A DNA stretch of 64,000 nt from Closterium sp. NIES-65 (taxonomy: Eukaryota > Streptophyta > Zygnematophyceae > Desmidiales > Closteriaceae). The DNA lies in the NCBI GenBank assembly GCA_948144175.1, contig CANXME010002160.1, positions 2,675,501-2,739,500 on the forward strand, read 5' to 3'. Position 1 is the stretch's first letter. Every line of letters begins with the position of its first letter. Shown in pieces: positions 36,101 to 53,300 of this stretch. The notes under the pieces are model-generated. The model was given only the letters and a program-made list of their open reading frames with translations, was not told the origin of the DNA and did not search any database. The position numbers and the translations under genes are program-made.

Positions 36101-36105
36101 CGTAG
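30151..36105 (+). CDS. Copia A Gag-Pol polyprotein (1,984 aa)
   Basis: One uninterrupted frame from MATPRVLRFDADGRPLD. Order: UBN2-like Gag (about 1-260) with a Gly-rich tract (about 275-300), a variant zinc-knuckle-like region near 395-415, protease with LDSGASH near 515, the pre-integrase HHCC finger (about 705-760), integrase core starting LDVWGPAP near 782 with the D,D,E set (VVVDDFSRYT, HSDRGGEF, QQNGVAERR), a long Pro/Gln-rich linker, RT with YVDDLVFATP near 1660, and RNase H ending ADIFTKALPP. The protein makes the particle, cuts itself, copies the RNA and inserts the cDNA. All key residues I can check are present. Confidence 0.96.
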   Translation: MATPRVLRFDADGRPLDFSVWLLRARRLLESQVQGGETLWSHATGDLPEPPEPTALGPAPDDAATARFARQRADRTAWTSRDAAACIALSSLLPESEEVHFTQVRTAAAYLTAIKARYSTPATVSLGRLFLPFLFPDLASFERSADLIAHLRSLDASYRAACTEAQLALLPPPMAITVYFIATSLPDRLASVRDALLLKHPSELTIEVLESALKDVESNLRSVAAASGTVSPPLFHGCTVPQLPTFTASLATAATDATAAAVTTASRSRGRGGKKGGSGGGGGGGSGGSGGAVATGGGGSAASGETPRAAAGDSTAPAGGSDPRARQSPPVLSAPLGGAAAWYQAQRQQHLQQQQQPLSSQQPQQQQRQQLAPGSGLRQPQRGAAYPPCPYQVQTGPRRGHPCGRFHPPGQCFAQLTDTVRLTYGVGGPAPDWLPLVQRYGSTLWGMSAEQLVDLISAPHAMYAVVDSSVSDSVYSGVVSLGASLAELPVASVGTCVDSRPATTSEDASLSFTLDSGASHCFFRDSTTLTPLPAPVSVALADPTTGPVTARHTTTLPCPAAPSGSLTGFHVPSFSRNLVGVRPLVSQHVGVWFEPSGETAVCVDGDSYQPLATFTAEPGSGLYTLHTGPRAPQQQPQQQQQPQPQQQQQQQQHQRPHQQPPLLPLPPVPPPVRVPASHQVATSPQVSVSCQVPPSVPVAASCSCRSLAHPTVLWHHRMGLPSLPRLRAMSSQRLVLGLPRVLPSLPPSPAPPCRPCVEGRLRATPHSSSLRPATEPFETLHLDVWGPAPRLGPERERYFLVVVDDFSRYTTVFPLAKKSEVTSTLIRWLLTTEDTRGRRVSCLHSDRGGEFRSGILAGFCREQGIRQSWTLPESPQQNGVAERRIGLVMEIARTSLTHACAPHFLWPYAVRYAAHQLNLWPRVSRPEVSPTSLWTGFPGVASRFRVWECLALVRDTSADKLSPRAVPCVFLGFPEDSSDFTFYHPPSHRFFDSRDVRFEESTPYYVRYPSRGLPVPPPPLFLTAVPPPAPPVQPPPPGPAPSGVSQATPPPSVAPPVQPPSPQSSSQRAAGASSREVGATPVPVPVSGSGGAGVRAGVGAGVGAGVSGSGVGADQVGAEDACRPGAGAGRADTGGAASGGEGAPPLGSGEPGSGAGVSAASGGGEPSSSGVDSGAAAASDTTPPPHPYPTRHQARVRRARDDQLALEREERELQRLEEQQQQLDPQEQQSQQQPRPQQQQSQPQQQQQPLPPPVSGLRILGLPSPSPPSSASPPVYGPTFPPPDSSPAVFPSSPPLSSSPPSRSWATRRSPRARPSSPVPFTDLRTAFLLSSPPRPSQSVLPSPPESALTVSLPTPVTDYYRTYRPVLSRVLASLVTHPRASVSSVSALTAAVTDFASARRLDYATTLVAAPPTSPLAVGGVSALGRDALEDRQFELEFLAAASPHLCAMLLAPEGDPDALDIPTPRTYAEAVSGPWASQWRAAMDAEMASYRSTGTYVDEVPPPGANVVDGMWIYRVKRPPGSPPVFKARYVARGFSQREGVDFFQTFAPTPKMTTLRVLLHVAAQRDYELHSLDFSTAFLQGSLHEEVWLRRPSAFTGTFPPGTQWRLRRPVYGLRQAPREWHDTLRSTLSDLGFQPSSADPSLFVRRGSTPFFVLVYVDDLVFATPDRVALADVKSELQKRHTCTDLGELRHYLGLQITRDRAARTITLSQSHMVQQVLQRFGLQHSTVQRTPLAVDHRLTGPFPDEPFEPSGPYAELVGCLMYLMTCTRPDLAFPLSILARFVAPGRHRPVHWTAAVRVAKYLATTSGVGLVLGGQQSVVLTGHCDSSYADDAETHRSTQGYCFSLGSGAVSWRSTRSSSVSTSTAEAEIYAGAMAAQELRWLTFLLTDLGERPSSAPTLFTDNKASILLCREPRLESRVKHIHIRYFLLRELQRRGQARFEFVESEANTADIFTKALPPCDHQRCCVQLGLVDTGSSHA

Positions 36106-36308
36106 ACTTGAGTTTATTGCCTGCTTCGTCTGTACATTTACTATATATACTTGTGATCTCTTGGACTGGCCTTGTGGCCACTGTTGCTTGTGCTCAGAGT
36201 GTGTGGTGACGTTGTGATCCACCCTGAGCTTTGTTTTCTTTTGGACTGGTCTTGTGACCGTACTCTTTTTGTTTTTGCTAGACACCCCTCACTTAGGCTA
36301 TGGGGGTG

Positions 36309-36418
36309 TGTCAAATGTTGTAGCCTGTAGTGAGGTTTGTCTTAGGGGGTACAGAAGTTAGGGTTTGTCATATGTACCCCAACCAACATCAATGCAACAC
36401 TCATTCCTCATTCTGACA
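36309..36418 (+). repeat. Copia A 3' LTR
   Basis: Differs from the 5' LTR at about two positions (CCCC for CCTC, ATTC for ATAC). Confidence 0.97.
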
Positions 36419-36478
36419 CCACCCTAGTTGTATATCTGTATGATCCATCCATAGTTGGACGAGAATGTTGTATTACTG

Positions 36479-36554
36479 CAATTGTAATGAAGCCCGTTGC
36501 CAATTGTAATGAAGCCCGTTGCCTTTGCAAGAACAGAAAGCAAGCTTTCTCAAT
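36479..36554. repeat. Dispersed repeat R2, copy 2 plus a partial tandem copy
   Basis: 36479-36500 repeats the first 21 bp of the following 55-bp copy (36500-36554). It lies 40 bp past the stop codon of the transporter gene (minus strand), so it probably forms part of its 3' UTR. Confidence 0.85.
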
Positions 36555-36594
36555 GATTATAATAACATATGCAGAACTCCCATATTATTGGATT

Positions 36595-43818
<7,224 letters not shown>

Positions 43819-44748
43819 TGTGGTTAGAGAGCCAGCGAAAAGGTGAACAGCGAAAGCCCGCGATTGCGTAGCACGTGGAAGTGTGGTGAGGCGAAAGCTT
43901 GACGACAGCGAGACTTAAGATCCTCGGATTACCCGCACGGCGAATATTGGTGTACTGTGCGGTCCGTATTGCGATGTGTTTGGTGCACAATAAATTCCAA
44001 GAAACTGCCTGCCGTCTCTTGAAACTGCCGAATAAATTAGCTCTGAAGTTTAGGGTTAAGGGAGCAAATGGAAGTTATTGACTACCTCGTTAACCATCTT
44101 CGTGAACAATTTGTTTAGGTTTCGTATGATCGGAACCATGATTATTTCTCTGAAACCTTGTACAAGATAATAAGGCCACGTGTGCCCATAAAGCTTGCCT
44201 CCGTGGAGTGCAAATGTGCCTCCGTGGCTCCCAGCAAAATCTGACGTCACACCCTGCGAGGCGGACATCAGTGACAGTAATCTTGGAACAGAATCAGCCC
44301 AGCGAATAGGATCATCGGGCCCTTCCAGTGTTGACGTATGCGCAAGCCGACCGGAAGACAGCTCCCCCGCCAGTACAATCTCAAGGCAAGAGGGGAAATC
44401 CTCATCTCTTCACGCAAGCTGCTGCCGCCCTCCCGCTTCCCCGCACTCTCCCCTTGTCTGCCTTTCGCCCGCCCTATGGTGGCCCTCCCCCACTTCTTTC
44501 CCTATCCCACCCGCAAGCCTTCCGCGCAAGGTATTTGCGAACTCCCCCCCTGCGCCCATCCCCCTTGTGTTCCCTGTCTTGAAATTCCGCGCACACCTTG
44601 TCATTCCAATTTTCCCTCAACCAAGCCTCTCTCCCCTAAACGGCTAGGCGAATTCTTCAATTCGCCATTTTCACCGCGCCTCCTATCTCTACGCATCAGT
44701 TCTCTCGGCCTCCATTCTCCGTTATTCGAATTGCCCTAGCATTCGAAT
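43819..44748. promoter_or_regulatory. Shared upstream region of two divergent plastid-protein genes
   Basis: 930 bp separate the transporter start (minus) and the GSA aminomutase start (plus). 44330-44700 is pyrimidine-rich on the plus strand, as in a GSA 5' UTR. I see no decisive TATA box or operator. That both products act in plastids makes a bidirectional promoter plausible, but this is inference. Confidence 0.5.
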
Positions 44749-47700
44749 ATGGCCTCAGCCGTCTCGACCTCGCAGGTCCTGTCCGTCGGCAAGCTCGCTG
44801 CGGCTGACGTGAGCAGCGCGAACCAGGCGTTCCAGGGAGTGAAGCTCTGCCCCGCGCAGAAGATGAGCAGCAAGAAGGACGCTGGCCGCCTTGAGTGCAA
44901 GGCCGTCGCAACCGAGAAGACCTTCGTGACCACCAAGTCCGAGGAGATCTTCAAGGCCGCCAAGGTCCGTCAACATGATCGAGTTTTCTAAATCGGATAA
45001 TCTCGTCACGGGGGCTTCCTCTTCCAATTCTTCTCACTGAACCGATCACACGAGAAATTGTCAAATTTGATTTTTTTTTTCCGCTGATTATCGTCAATTC
45101 TCTCCTTAACCACTAAATGCCTTTTGTGTTCCCAATTACCTGGATTGTTCATGGCGATGCGTGTGCAGGAGCTGTTGCCCGGCGGTGTGAACTCGCCCGT
45201 GCGCGCGTTCAAGTCCGTGGGCGGACAGCCCATTGTGTTCGACCGCGTGAAGGGCTCGCACGCGTGGGACGTGGACGGCAACGAGTATGTGGACTATGTC
45301 GGCACGTGGGGCCCTGCCATCATCGGCCACGCCGACGACGAGGTAAGATTGGCCTTGAACGAAGAGAGGATGTGTCGCCGTAGAACTGAATCATATCTCT
45401 TTACCGTTCTTTTTTTAGGCGTGGTTTTCACTCCTACCTCCCGAATGTAGCAATTTGAGAAAATTCGGTACCTTACTCGGGCTAGTTCACTTGCAGAGCA
45501 TGTTTCTCGTGCGTAACAATGCATCACAATTCGCCATCCAGTCAGGTCAGTGCCGATTCGTGAGTCGCCGCTCTCCTCTTGTCATCGCGCCTCTATCCTC
45601 CTCCGCTTTCCCGCCATCAGGTGAATGCTGCCCTCGTGGAGGCTCTGAAGAAGGGCACGAGCTTCGGCGCGCCGTGCGTGCTGGAGAACGAGCTCGCGGA
45701 GATGGTGATCGCCGCCGTGCCCAGCATCGAGATGGTGCGCTTCGTCAACTCCGGCACTGAGGCCTGCATGGGCATGCTCCGCCTCGCGCGCGCCTTCACC
45801 GGCCGCGACAAGATCATTAAGTTCGACGGCTGCTACCACGGCCACGCCGACAGCTTCCTCGTCCAGGTACGCCATCGTTCTCTGTTGGATCGTACCGACC
45901 TTGACCTTGGTGTGTGATGTTAGCTGCGCTTAGGGTTTTCTGTCCTGTGCATCTCGTTAACGGTATGGACTAACCGGATATGGATGCCCTGTACTTTTTA
46001 GCATCCCCAAATGCTTTTGAAGTGTGGACTCTGCAACTTACGATGCCTATGTTGAAACGAATTTCCGTCATTCTCGACTTCCCACATTTGTAGACTGTTT
46101 ATAAAGTGCAACGGAAATTAACTTCTGTGATTCTTATATCTTTCGTTTTTGTCCTTCGCTCCCCGCCAGGCCGGCAGTGGTGTCGCCACCCTGGGCCTGC
46201 CCGACTCTCCCGGTGTTCCCAAGACCGCCACCGCTCCCACGCTCGTTGCTCCCTACAACGACCTGGACGCCGTGAAGAAGGTACGCCGAATGCCGCTCGT
46301 GTGTGCTGCTGGTGCTGCTGCTGCTGGTGGTGCTGTTAATGATGTGTGAGAGTCAAATATATTTAACTGTGGTTCACACGATTTTTTACTTTTTCCAAAT
46401 CATTCTCCCTTCGCGGAGTTACGGCCCTCGGCTAGCCTGGAAAACTCTGCCGCCCTTATAATCCAAATCGGCATGTCCCGAATGCTGTCTGTCTCACCTT
46501 TGATTCGTATTGACACTCCCTCGCCTCCCACTCGGCGCGTGCAGCTGTTCGCGGACAACAAGGGCGAGATCGCGGCCGTCGTGCTGGAGCCCGTCGTCGG
46601 GAACTCCGGCTTCATTGTCCCCAAGAAGTGAGTCGTCGCTTTCGAGAGAGCGCGCGTTGTCAGGCAGCATGCAGCATGAAGCATGCAGTGCCCTTGACTG
46701 GCGTAACTGCTCATGTCCGCTCCCCCTGCCATCTATCACTCCCGCCTACGCATAACAGTTCCGTATTTCACGCTGATGCACTGCATCGGTACCAGTGTCC
46801 ATACCGTACCCCCTCGTATCAATCGACTAACCATACTGTGCTCTCCATCCGCGGTGCCATGTCTGATCGCGGCAGGGAGTTCCTGGAGGGGCTGCGCCAG
46901 ATCACCAAGGACGAGGGCGCGCTGCTGGTGTTCGACGAGGTCATGACGGGCTTCCGCATCGCCTATGGTGGCGCGCAGGAGTACTGGGGCATCACGCCCG
47001 ACATCACCACCCTCGGCAAGATCATTGGGTGCGCTTGTTTGCTTGCTTGCGTCTGCTTGTCTTTCCTTCTTAACGATCACTTGAACGATCACGTTTCCCG
47101 ACATCACCACCCTCCCTTGTCTCCTCTCTCCACTCCCTGTAGCCTATCTTTGGCCCCTCTAGTTCCGCTTTCCTTTTCTCTAGTTTTTTTTCCGCGGATT
47201 CAGTGCTGCATTTTGCGTAAACGAAGGCCTGAAAAGCTTTTTCCACATCAAGCAGACCTGTTTCCTTTGGTACCCTGCACTGGAGAACCAGGCTCCCATT
47301 CCATCACAGCCCCCCGTGCCTCAACCCCACACCACCAGCCTCCACCTTCTCCCTCCATTTCCCTCTCCCCCGTCTCCTCTCCATCCTCCCTTACCAACAC
47401 ACCCCCACCCATCCCATCCTTCGTCGCCCCTCCCTCCTCCCTCTCTCCAGTGGCGGTCTCCCCGTGGGGGCGTACGGCGGGCGCCGTGACATCATGGAGA
47501 TGGTGGCACCAGCGGGTCCCATGTACCAGGCGGGCACGCTCAGTGGCAACCCCCTGGCCATGACTGCGGGCATCAAGACCCTGGAGCGCCTGCAGAAGCC
47601 CGGCACGTATGAGTACCTGGACAAGGTCACTGGCCGCCTCATCAACGGGCTGCTCGATGCTGCCAGGTGCGTGGCTGGCTAGGAGGATAGCGCGTGCGAA

Positions 47701-48142
47701 CATGGGGTTGCTGTGTGGGTTTGTAGTTGAGCGTTGGAAAAGGCTGAGTCTGTGAGTTGGTGACTGGAGGTGGGTGTGATTGGGTATTGGTTGGGGGAGC
47801 ATCAACTCATGATTTACCTTGACGCTCCGTGTTGACTCTTCTGTCTGCCTCTACCATGTGATGTGATTGCGAGGTGGTTGCAGGGAGGCGGGTCACGAGG
47901 TGTGTGGCGGGCACATCAACGGCATGTTCGGATTCTTCTTCACCAAGGGCCCCGTGTTCAGCTTTGCGGATGCCAAGCAGTCGGACACAGCCAAGTTCGG
48001 CCGTTTCCACCGCGCCATGCTCAAGCGCGGGGTCTACCTTGCTCCCTCGCAGTACGAGGCTGGTTTCACGGGTCTGTGCCACACAGAGGAGGACATTGAC
48101 TTCACCATTGCTGCTGCCAAGGAGGCCTTCAGGGAAATCTAG
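44749..48142 (+). CDS. GSA: Glutamate-1-semialdehyde 2,1-aminomutase, chloroplast precursor
   Basis: Eight exons join in frame: 44749-44964, 45169-45342, 45621-45866, 46170-46280, 46545-46627, 46876-47028, 47451-47666, 47884-48142 (485 aa). The PLP enzyme (HemL family) turns glutamate-1-semialdehyde into 5-aminolevulinate, the precursor of chlorophyll and haem. Seen: a Ser/Ala-rich transit peptide (about 1-50), [65 protein letters not shown], and [18 protein letters not shown] with the PLP lysine near residue 325, then [12 protein letters not shown]. Length and motifs are normal for plants. Introns are short (about 200-420 bp), without the palindromes or duplications of the neighbouring genes. 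Confidence 0.97.
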
Positions 48143-48741
48143 AGTGTTTTGAAGGTGCTGTTTTGGAGCTGTTATGGATTGTTGAACCCTTTTTTGTAGT
48201 GTAGGTTTTCTTGCGTGTATGCAGCTTGTCTCAACAAGAAACGAGTTATAATCATGTTACAAGTGAAGTGAGAAACGAACTCCTGAAAAATTGGTATTTC
48301 TGGGAAAACGGTTAAGAAAAAGTGCCCATTTCCTGCCATTCTTGCATGTGTAATGTCAGTGTACACATAATTACAGTAATTGCCATGCTTGGCAAGGCTG
48401 GGAGGGACGCGTCCCAAATTGAGGGTCAAGTTTTAAAAACTTGACGAAGTTGAGTGTCCAAGCTACCGTATACTCCCGGACAAAACACCCCCCCATAATT
48501 GTACACCCCCGGGTAGCTTGTGCGGGGTGGGTGTTATGATAGACCTCGTTTCTACTATACCCCCCTTTTTGGCTGATTTTCTATAACACCCCCCTTTTCT
48601 TACCGATTCATTATTATAGTCGTTAACGAGTAGCTGCAATACGGAAGAATATCGTGTGAATTTCTCCCTCGATGAAATTTCGCGGTACATTCAAAGGCAA
48701 TCTGCCGAGATTTGCCCCTCCCACTATTTCTCTGTCGCCAC
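48143..48741. other. 3' flank of the GSA gene
   Basis: Contains the GSA 3' UTR (T-rich near 48190-48200) and, at 48470-48600, several runs of C7-8/A4 in an AT-rich context. No gene or named repeat is seen. Confidence 0.4.
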
Positions 48742-49178
48742 TGTTGGAAACAATAAGTCTTAAAGGCGCTTCTGTCGTGTCAAAACCCAAGACACTAGCG
48801 AAGCAGTCCGAATCGAAACATCGAGTCAAACCTCGGAGGTTAGGGTAACCGCCTGGAGGTTACGGGAAAGTCAAAGGTCAGCGACCTTTGACTCGACAAT
48901 TACAGCGCGACAGTTAAGGACACACAACTGACTCGTTACAGAGCAGTTGCCCGAGTCGCACTGAATCGAATCGCAACAGCAATGCAGTTATCTATCTATT
49001 CGTATTCCCTGTACTCTTGTATAAAATCTTGTATTTGCTTGTTTAATTTAATCCACTTTGCTCTCACACACTAGTGCAAGGTCGGTTCACAAAACTTCAT
49101 TAAACGCTTCCGCTATTACAAATATCCTACCCAGAGTTATCCTCTGCAAAGATCCTTAAGGGCTTTCTCAGCCCAACA
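48742..49178 (+). repeat. Copia C 5' LTR with adjacent primer site
   Basis: 437 bp with the inverted ends TGTTGG and CCAACA typical of copia. TGGTATGAGAGCTG, a one-mismatch initiator tRNA-Met primer site, follows at 49179. The right LTR is not in the window. Confidence 0.85.
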
Positions 49179-49993
49179 TGGTATGAGAGCTGACAGGGGA
49201 AAACTCTAACTTTTTGATCATTACAAGACATGGCAACAAACAAGGAAAGGAGCTCCCCTAATGGCTCCTCGGGCACTACTCCTACTCCACCGCCAGCCTC
49301 TGGCCTGCAGACAGAGGAAGGCACGGCAGCAAGACCAAGGGGAACGTCAACCGAGACCCCCACGAACCATCCTTCTGACTTCGACCAGAGCATGATGGAG
49401 AAATTTTTCTCCTTCATGTCCTTCTACGAGCAACACCAGCAGTCGGGACCAGCACAGACACACAACAGCAACAACGGAGCGACACCCATGAGCCTTGACG
49501 GATCGTCATATGCGCGAGGGAATCAACAGCAGCAACCCACCTTTGCCCCGTACGAGCGCGGGTCGATCAGCTTCCTGCCTCAACCTTCACCTGCGCAAGA
49601 CAAACCAATGGACGCTTTACAAGTTCAGTCACAATTCGCGCATGTCCTGAAACTGCAAACATCAAGACCATTCGACGGGAAGGACTTCTTCACCTGGTCC
49701 TTTGAATTCGAGCTGATGATGGAGGGCGCGCAGATACTCGGCTTCTTCGACGGATCCCTGCAGTATCCAGCAAACGGCACACAGTATGAGAAGCAGCAGT
49801 ATACGTATCAATCGATGATGGCGTATACTATTCTACTGAGAAACATCACACCAACTCAGCAGCAGAACATTCGCTCTTACCGGAACTTCGGCAACTCGGC
49901 GGAACTCGCGTACGGCCATCTGAAGAACCTGTATCAAGCAACAGACAGTGTAAACTAGAGCAGGTTAATGGCGCAATTGACAACAGTTGAAAT

Positions 49994-50127
49994 TGATGAG
50001 AATAGAACGAGAATGAATGAACTATGAATGAAGTGAGTACAAATAGGAAACCCTAACTGGTTGTACCCCCTATGGGATACCCCACTACAGCCTACACAAT
50101 AGTATAAGCTATATATATGTTCTTACA
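49994..50127 (-). repeat. Copia B 3' LTR
   Basis: 134 bp if its start is set by the purine tract, as in the related solo LTR at 10596. Its first 108 plus-strand bases equal the other LTR. Confidence 0.85.
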
Positions 50128-50332
50128 CACCCCCATAGGCAAAGTGGGGGAGAACAAGGGGTCACAAGACCAGTCAAGCAAAGCAAAGCAAAGCTCAGGG
50201 TGGATCACAAAGTCACCACACAGTCCGAGCACAAGAGCAAGGCCAAAGGCCAGTTCACATGCAAGAGTACAGACATATATATAAAGCTAGACAAGCAAGA
50301 GCAGGTATATATATGTCACAGTACAAGTAAAG

Positions 50333-53300
50333 TCAAGAGGAGAGCAAGTGAGGCAAGACAGGCACAAGACCCAGCCGGGTGCAGAAGCGCTGATGGTCAC
50401 AAGGCGCGAGTGCCTTGGTGAACACATCAGCAGTGTTGGCCTCAGAGGCCACGTACGCAAGCCGCAACTGTCCACGGTGCTGTAGCTCACGAGCAAGGAA
50501 GTAGCAAAGAGCAATGTGCTTCGTTCTGTGCTCCAGACGCTGCTCTCGACACAAGGCCAGCATGGCCTTGTTGTCTACGTACAGCACTGGAGGAGAACGA
50601 GGCGGCTCTCCAAGGTCAGTCAGAAGGTAGGTGAGCCAGCGAAGCTCCTGTGCAGCCATGGCCCCTGCGTAGATCTCAGCCTCACAGCTGGAGCTGAGAA
50701 CCGAAGACGAATGAGTAGCCCGCCACGAGACAGAGCCGGAACCAAGGCTGAAGGTGTAACCCTGTGACGACCGCTTCGTAGCCTGGTCGTCAGCCCAAGA
50801 AGCGTCCGCGTGACCTGTAAGGACCACTGGACTCCGCCCTCCAAGCACTAGCCCCATGCCCGACGTACTGCACAGGTAGCGCAATACCCTCTTCGCTGCA
50901 GCCATGTGCTCTGGTCGGTGTCTCCCAGGAGCAACATAGCGTGCAAGAATGCTCAGAGGGTATGCAAGGTCAGGTCGTGTGCAGGTCATCAGGTACATGA
51001 GGCAGCCAACAAGCTCTGGGTACGGGCCACTCGACTCTACGGACTCATCCGAAGGCAGAGCTGAGAGTGAGTGGCGGGTAGACAGAGGAGTGGCCTGAGG
51101 CGAGGAGTACGTGAAGCCGAAGCGCTGAAGGACCTGCTGCACCATGTGTGACTGAGTCAAGGTGATGGTGCGGTGTGCTCTGTCCCGAGTGATCTGCAAG
51201 CCAAGGTAGCTGCGCAGTTCACCCAGGTCTGTGCACGTGTGTCTCTTCAGCAGCTCGGACTTCACGTAGGCGAGTCTAGCAGTGTCCGCTGTGGCAAAGA
51301 CCAAGTCGTCGACGTACACGAGGATGTAGAACGGCGGCAGTGAAGTGTCGGCGCGCAGAAACAGCGACGGGTCAGCAGTAGAAGGAGCAAACCCAAGAGC
51401 CGCAAGCGTAGTCCTCAGTGTGTCGTGCCACTCACGCAGTGCCTGGCGGAGACCGTAGACTGGCCGTCGGAGGCTCCACTGGGTGCTAGGAGCGAAAGTC
51501 CCAGTGAAGCCAGGTGGACGGCGCAGCCAGATCTCCTCGTGCAGGCTACCCTGCAAGAACGCAGTGCTGAAGTCGAGAGAGTGAAGCTCGTAGTCGCGCT
51601 GAGCGGCTATGTGCAGCAGCACCCGAAGAGTGGTCATCTTCGGGGTGGGAGAGAAGGTCTGAAAGTAGTCAACTCCCTGCCGCTGACTGAAGCCACGAGC
51701 GACGTACCGCGCCTTGAAGACAGGTGGAGAGCCCGGCGGCCGCTTCACCCTGAAGATCCACATGCCACTGACGATGTTCGCCCCAGGAGGGGGAACCGCG
51801 TCAACGTAGGTGCCTGTGGACTTCCAGGAAGCCATCTCTGCATCCATAGCTGCCTGCCACTGAGAGGAGTAGGGACCCTCTACGGCCTCCGCGTAAGAGC
51901 GCGGAGTCGGGATGTCTAGTGCATCCGGGTCTCCCTCAGGAGCAAGCAGTACAGACGCGAGATGAGGTGAAGCAGCAGCCAGACACTGTAACTCCTCCTG
52001 CCTGTCCTCTAGGACGTCCGTGCCAAGAGCACACTCACCCCCGACGGACGGAGGACAGAGAGACGCAGACTCAGCAACAAGACTAGCAGCGTAGTCTAGA
52101 CGACAGCGAGCAGCAAAGTCGACGAGCTCAGCGACAAGAGCAGACGCAACAGTGGACTCAAACGAGGGGTCAGTGACGACAGTGGCAAGCAGACGCGTGA
52201 CAGTAGGACTGGCAGCACGAAGGGAGTCCGACTCAGGGTCGGCAAGCGCAGGAAGAGAGGACCCAGGAGGAGAAGGCAAAGGGGCACGCAGAGGAGCAGT
52301 GGACGGACGCAGAGACATCCGGTGCGTGCCAGGGACAGGAGGAGGACGCTCACGCGAACCGCGACCACTAGCGCGAGCAGCACGAACAGGCGACGCGGGA
52401 CGAGACGCAGGCTCACGACGCTCAGCAAGACCTCCAGTAGGACCAGTGTAAGGAGAGGGAGCAGGTAGAGGGGAGGAAGGCTCCAACAGTGACTGCGACT
52501 GGACAGGCTGTGGACACTCTACCGGAGGAGAAAGACCAAGAACCTGCTGCAGGAGCGGAACGAAGTACGGTCGAGGCCGCGCGGCAGCTCGAGACTCAGC
52601 AGGGACAGCACCTGCACCCTCAGCGGCAGCACCAGCGCCACCAACACCTCCAGCGGCTGGACCTCCAGCAGCACCAGCAGGAGAACCACCGCGAGGACAG
52701 ACAGCAGTAGTCTCAGCACCAACACCCTCAACAGCCCCAGCTCCAGTAGGACCCGCAGGCCCAGCAGCTCCGCGACCGGCGGCACCAGCACCCTCGACGG
52801 TCGAAGAAGCTCCAGCTCCAGCAGCACGCCTCCAGCGGCGAGCAAACCACTCGCGCAGCTCCTGTGGAGAGAGGGGCTCCCGCCGAGACGCTGCACCAGG
52901 AGAAACCCCAGGCTCAGCAGCCCCAGACGCAGCACCCCTAGGCCCAGTAGCTCCAGACGCAGCACCCCCTAGCTCAGCAGCTCCAGGCACAGCACCCCCC
53001 GGCTCAGCACTCCCAGGCTCAGCACCCTCCGCAGTAGCACCCCCAGGCTCGGCACCCCCGCGCACAGCACCCCCAGAGTCAGCACCCCCAGGCCCAGCAC
53101 CCTCCGCAGTAGCACCCCCAGGCTCGGCACCCCCGCGCACAGCACCCCCAGAGTCAGCACCCCCAGGCTCAGCACCCGCAGCAGCACCAGAGTCACCAGT
53201 AACCTCGACCGGGTCAACTGCGTCTACCTGGGACACACCTGAGGGGGCAGGAACCTGAGGGGGGGGGGGGTCTACCGGGGGGGGAACCGGCACAAGGAAG

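Larger units (their letters stand above)
29256..36418 (+). mobile_element. Copia A, full-length LTR retrotransposon
   Basis: The 110-bp LTRs (29256-29365, 36309-36418) begin TGTCAAATG, end TGACA and differ at about two positions. The target duplication is CCACC (29251-29255, 36419-36423). The primer site TGGTATCAGC follows the left LTR and the purine tract ATGGGGGTG precedes the right one. The single gag-pol ORF is intact. A 785-bp C-rich leader separates the primer site from gag. A recent, possibly active insertion. Confidence 0.97.

Noticed and set aside
49994-50101. Copia B LTR as an independent solo LTR
   Set aside because: Its identical partner at 57263 and the shared GAAAT target duplication show both belong to one full-length element.
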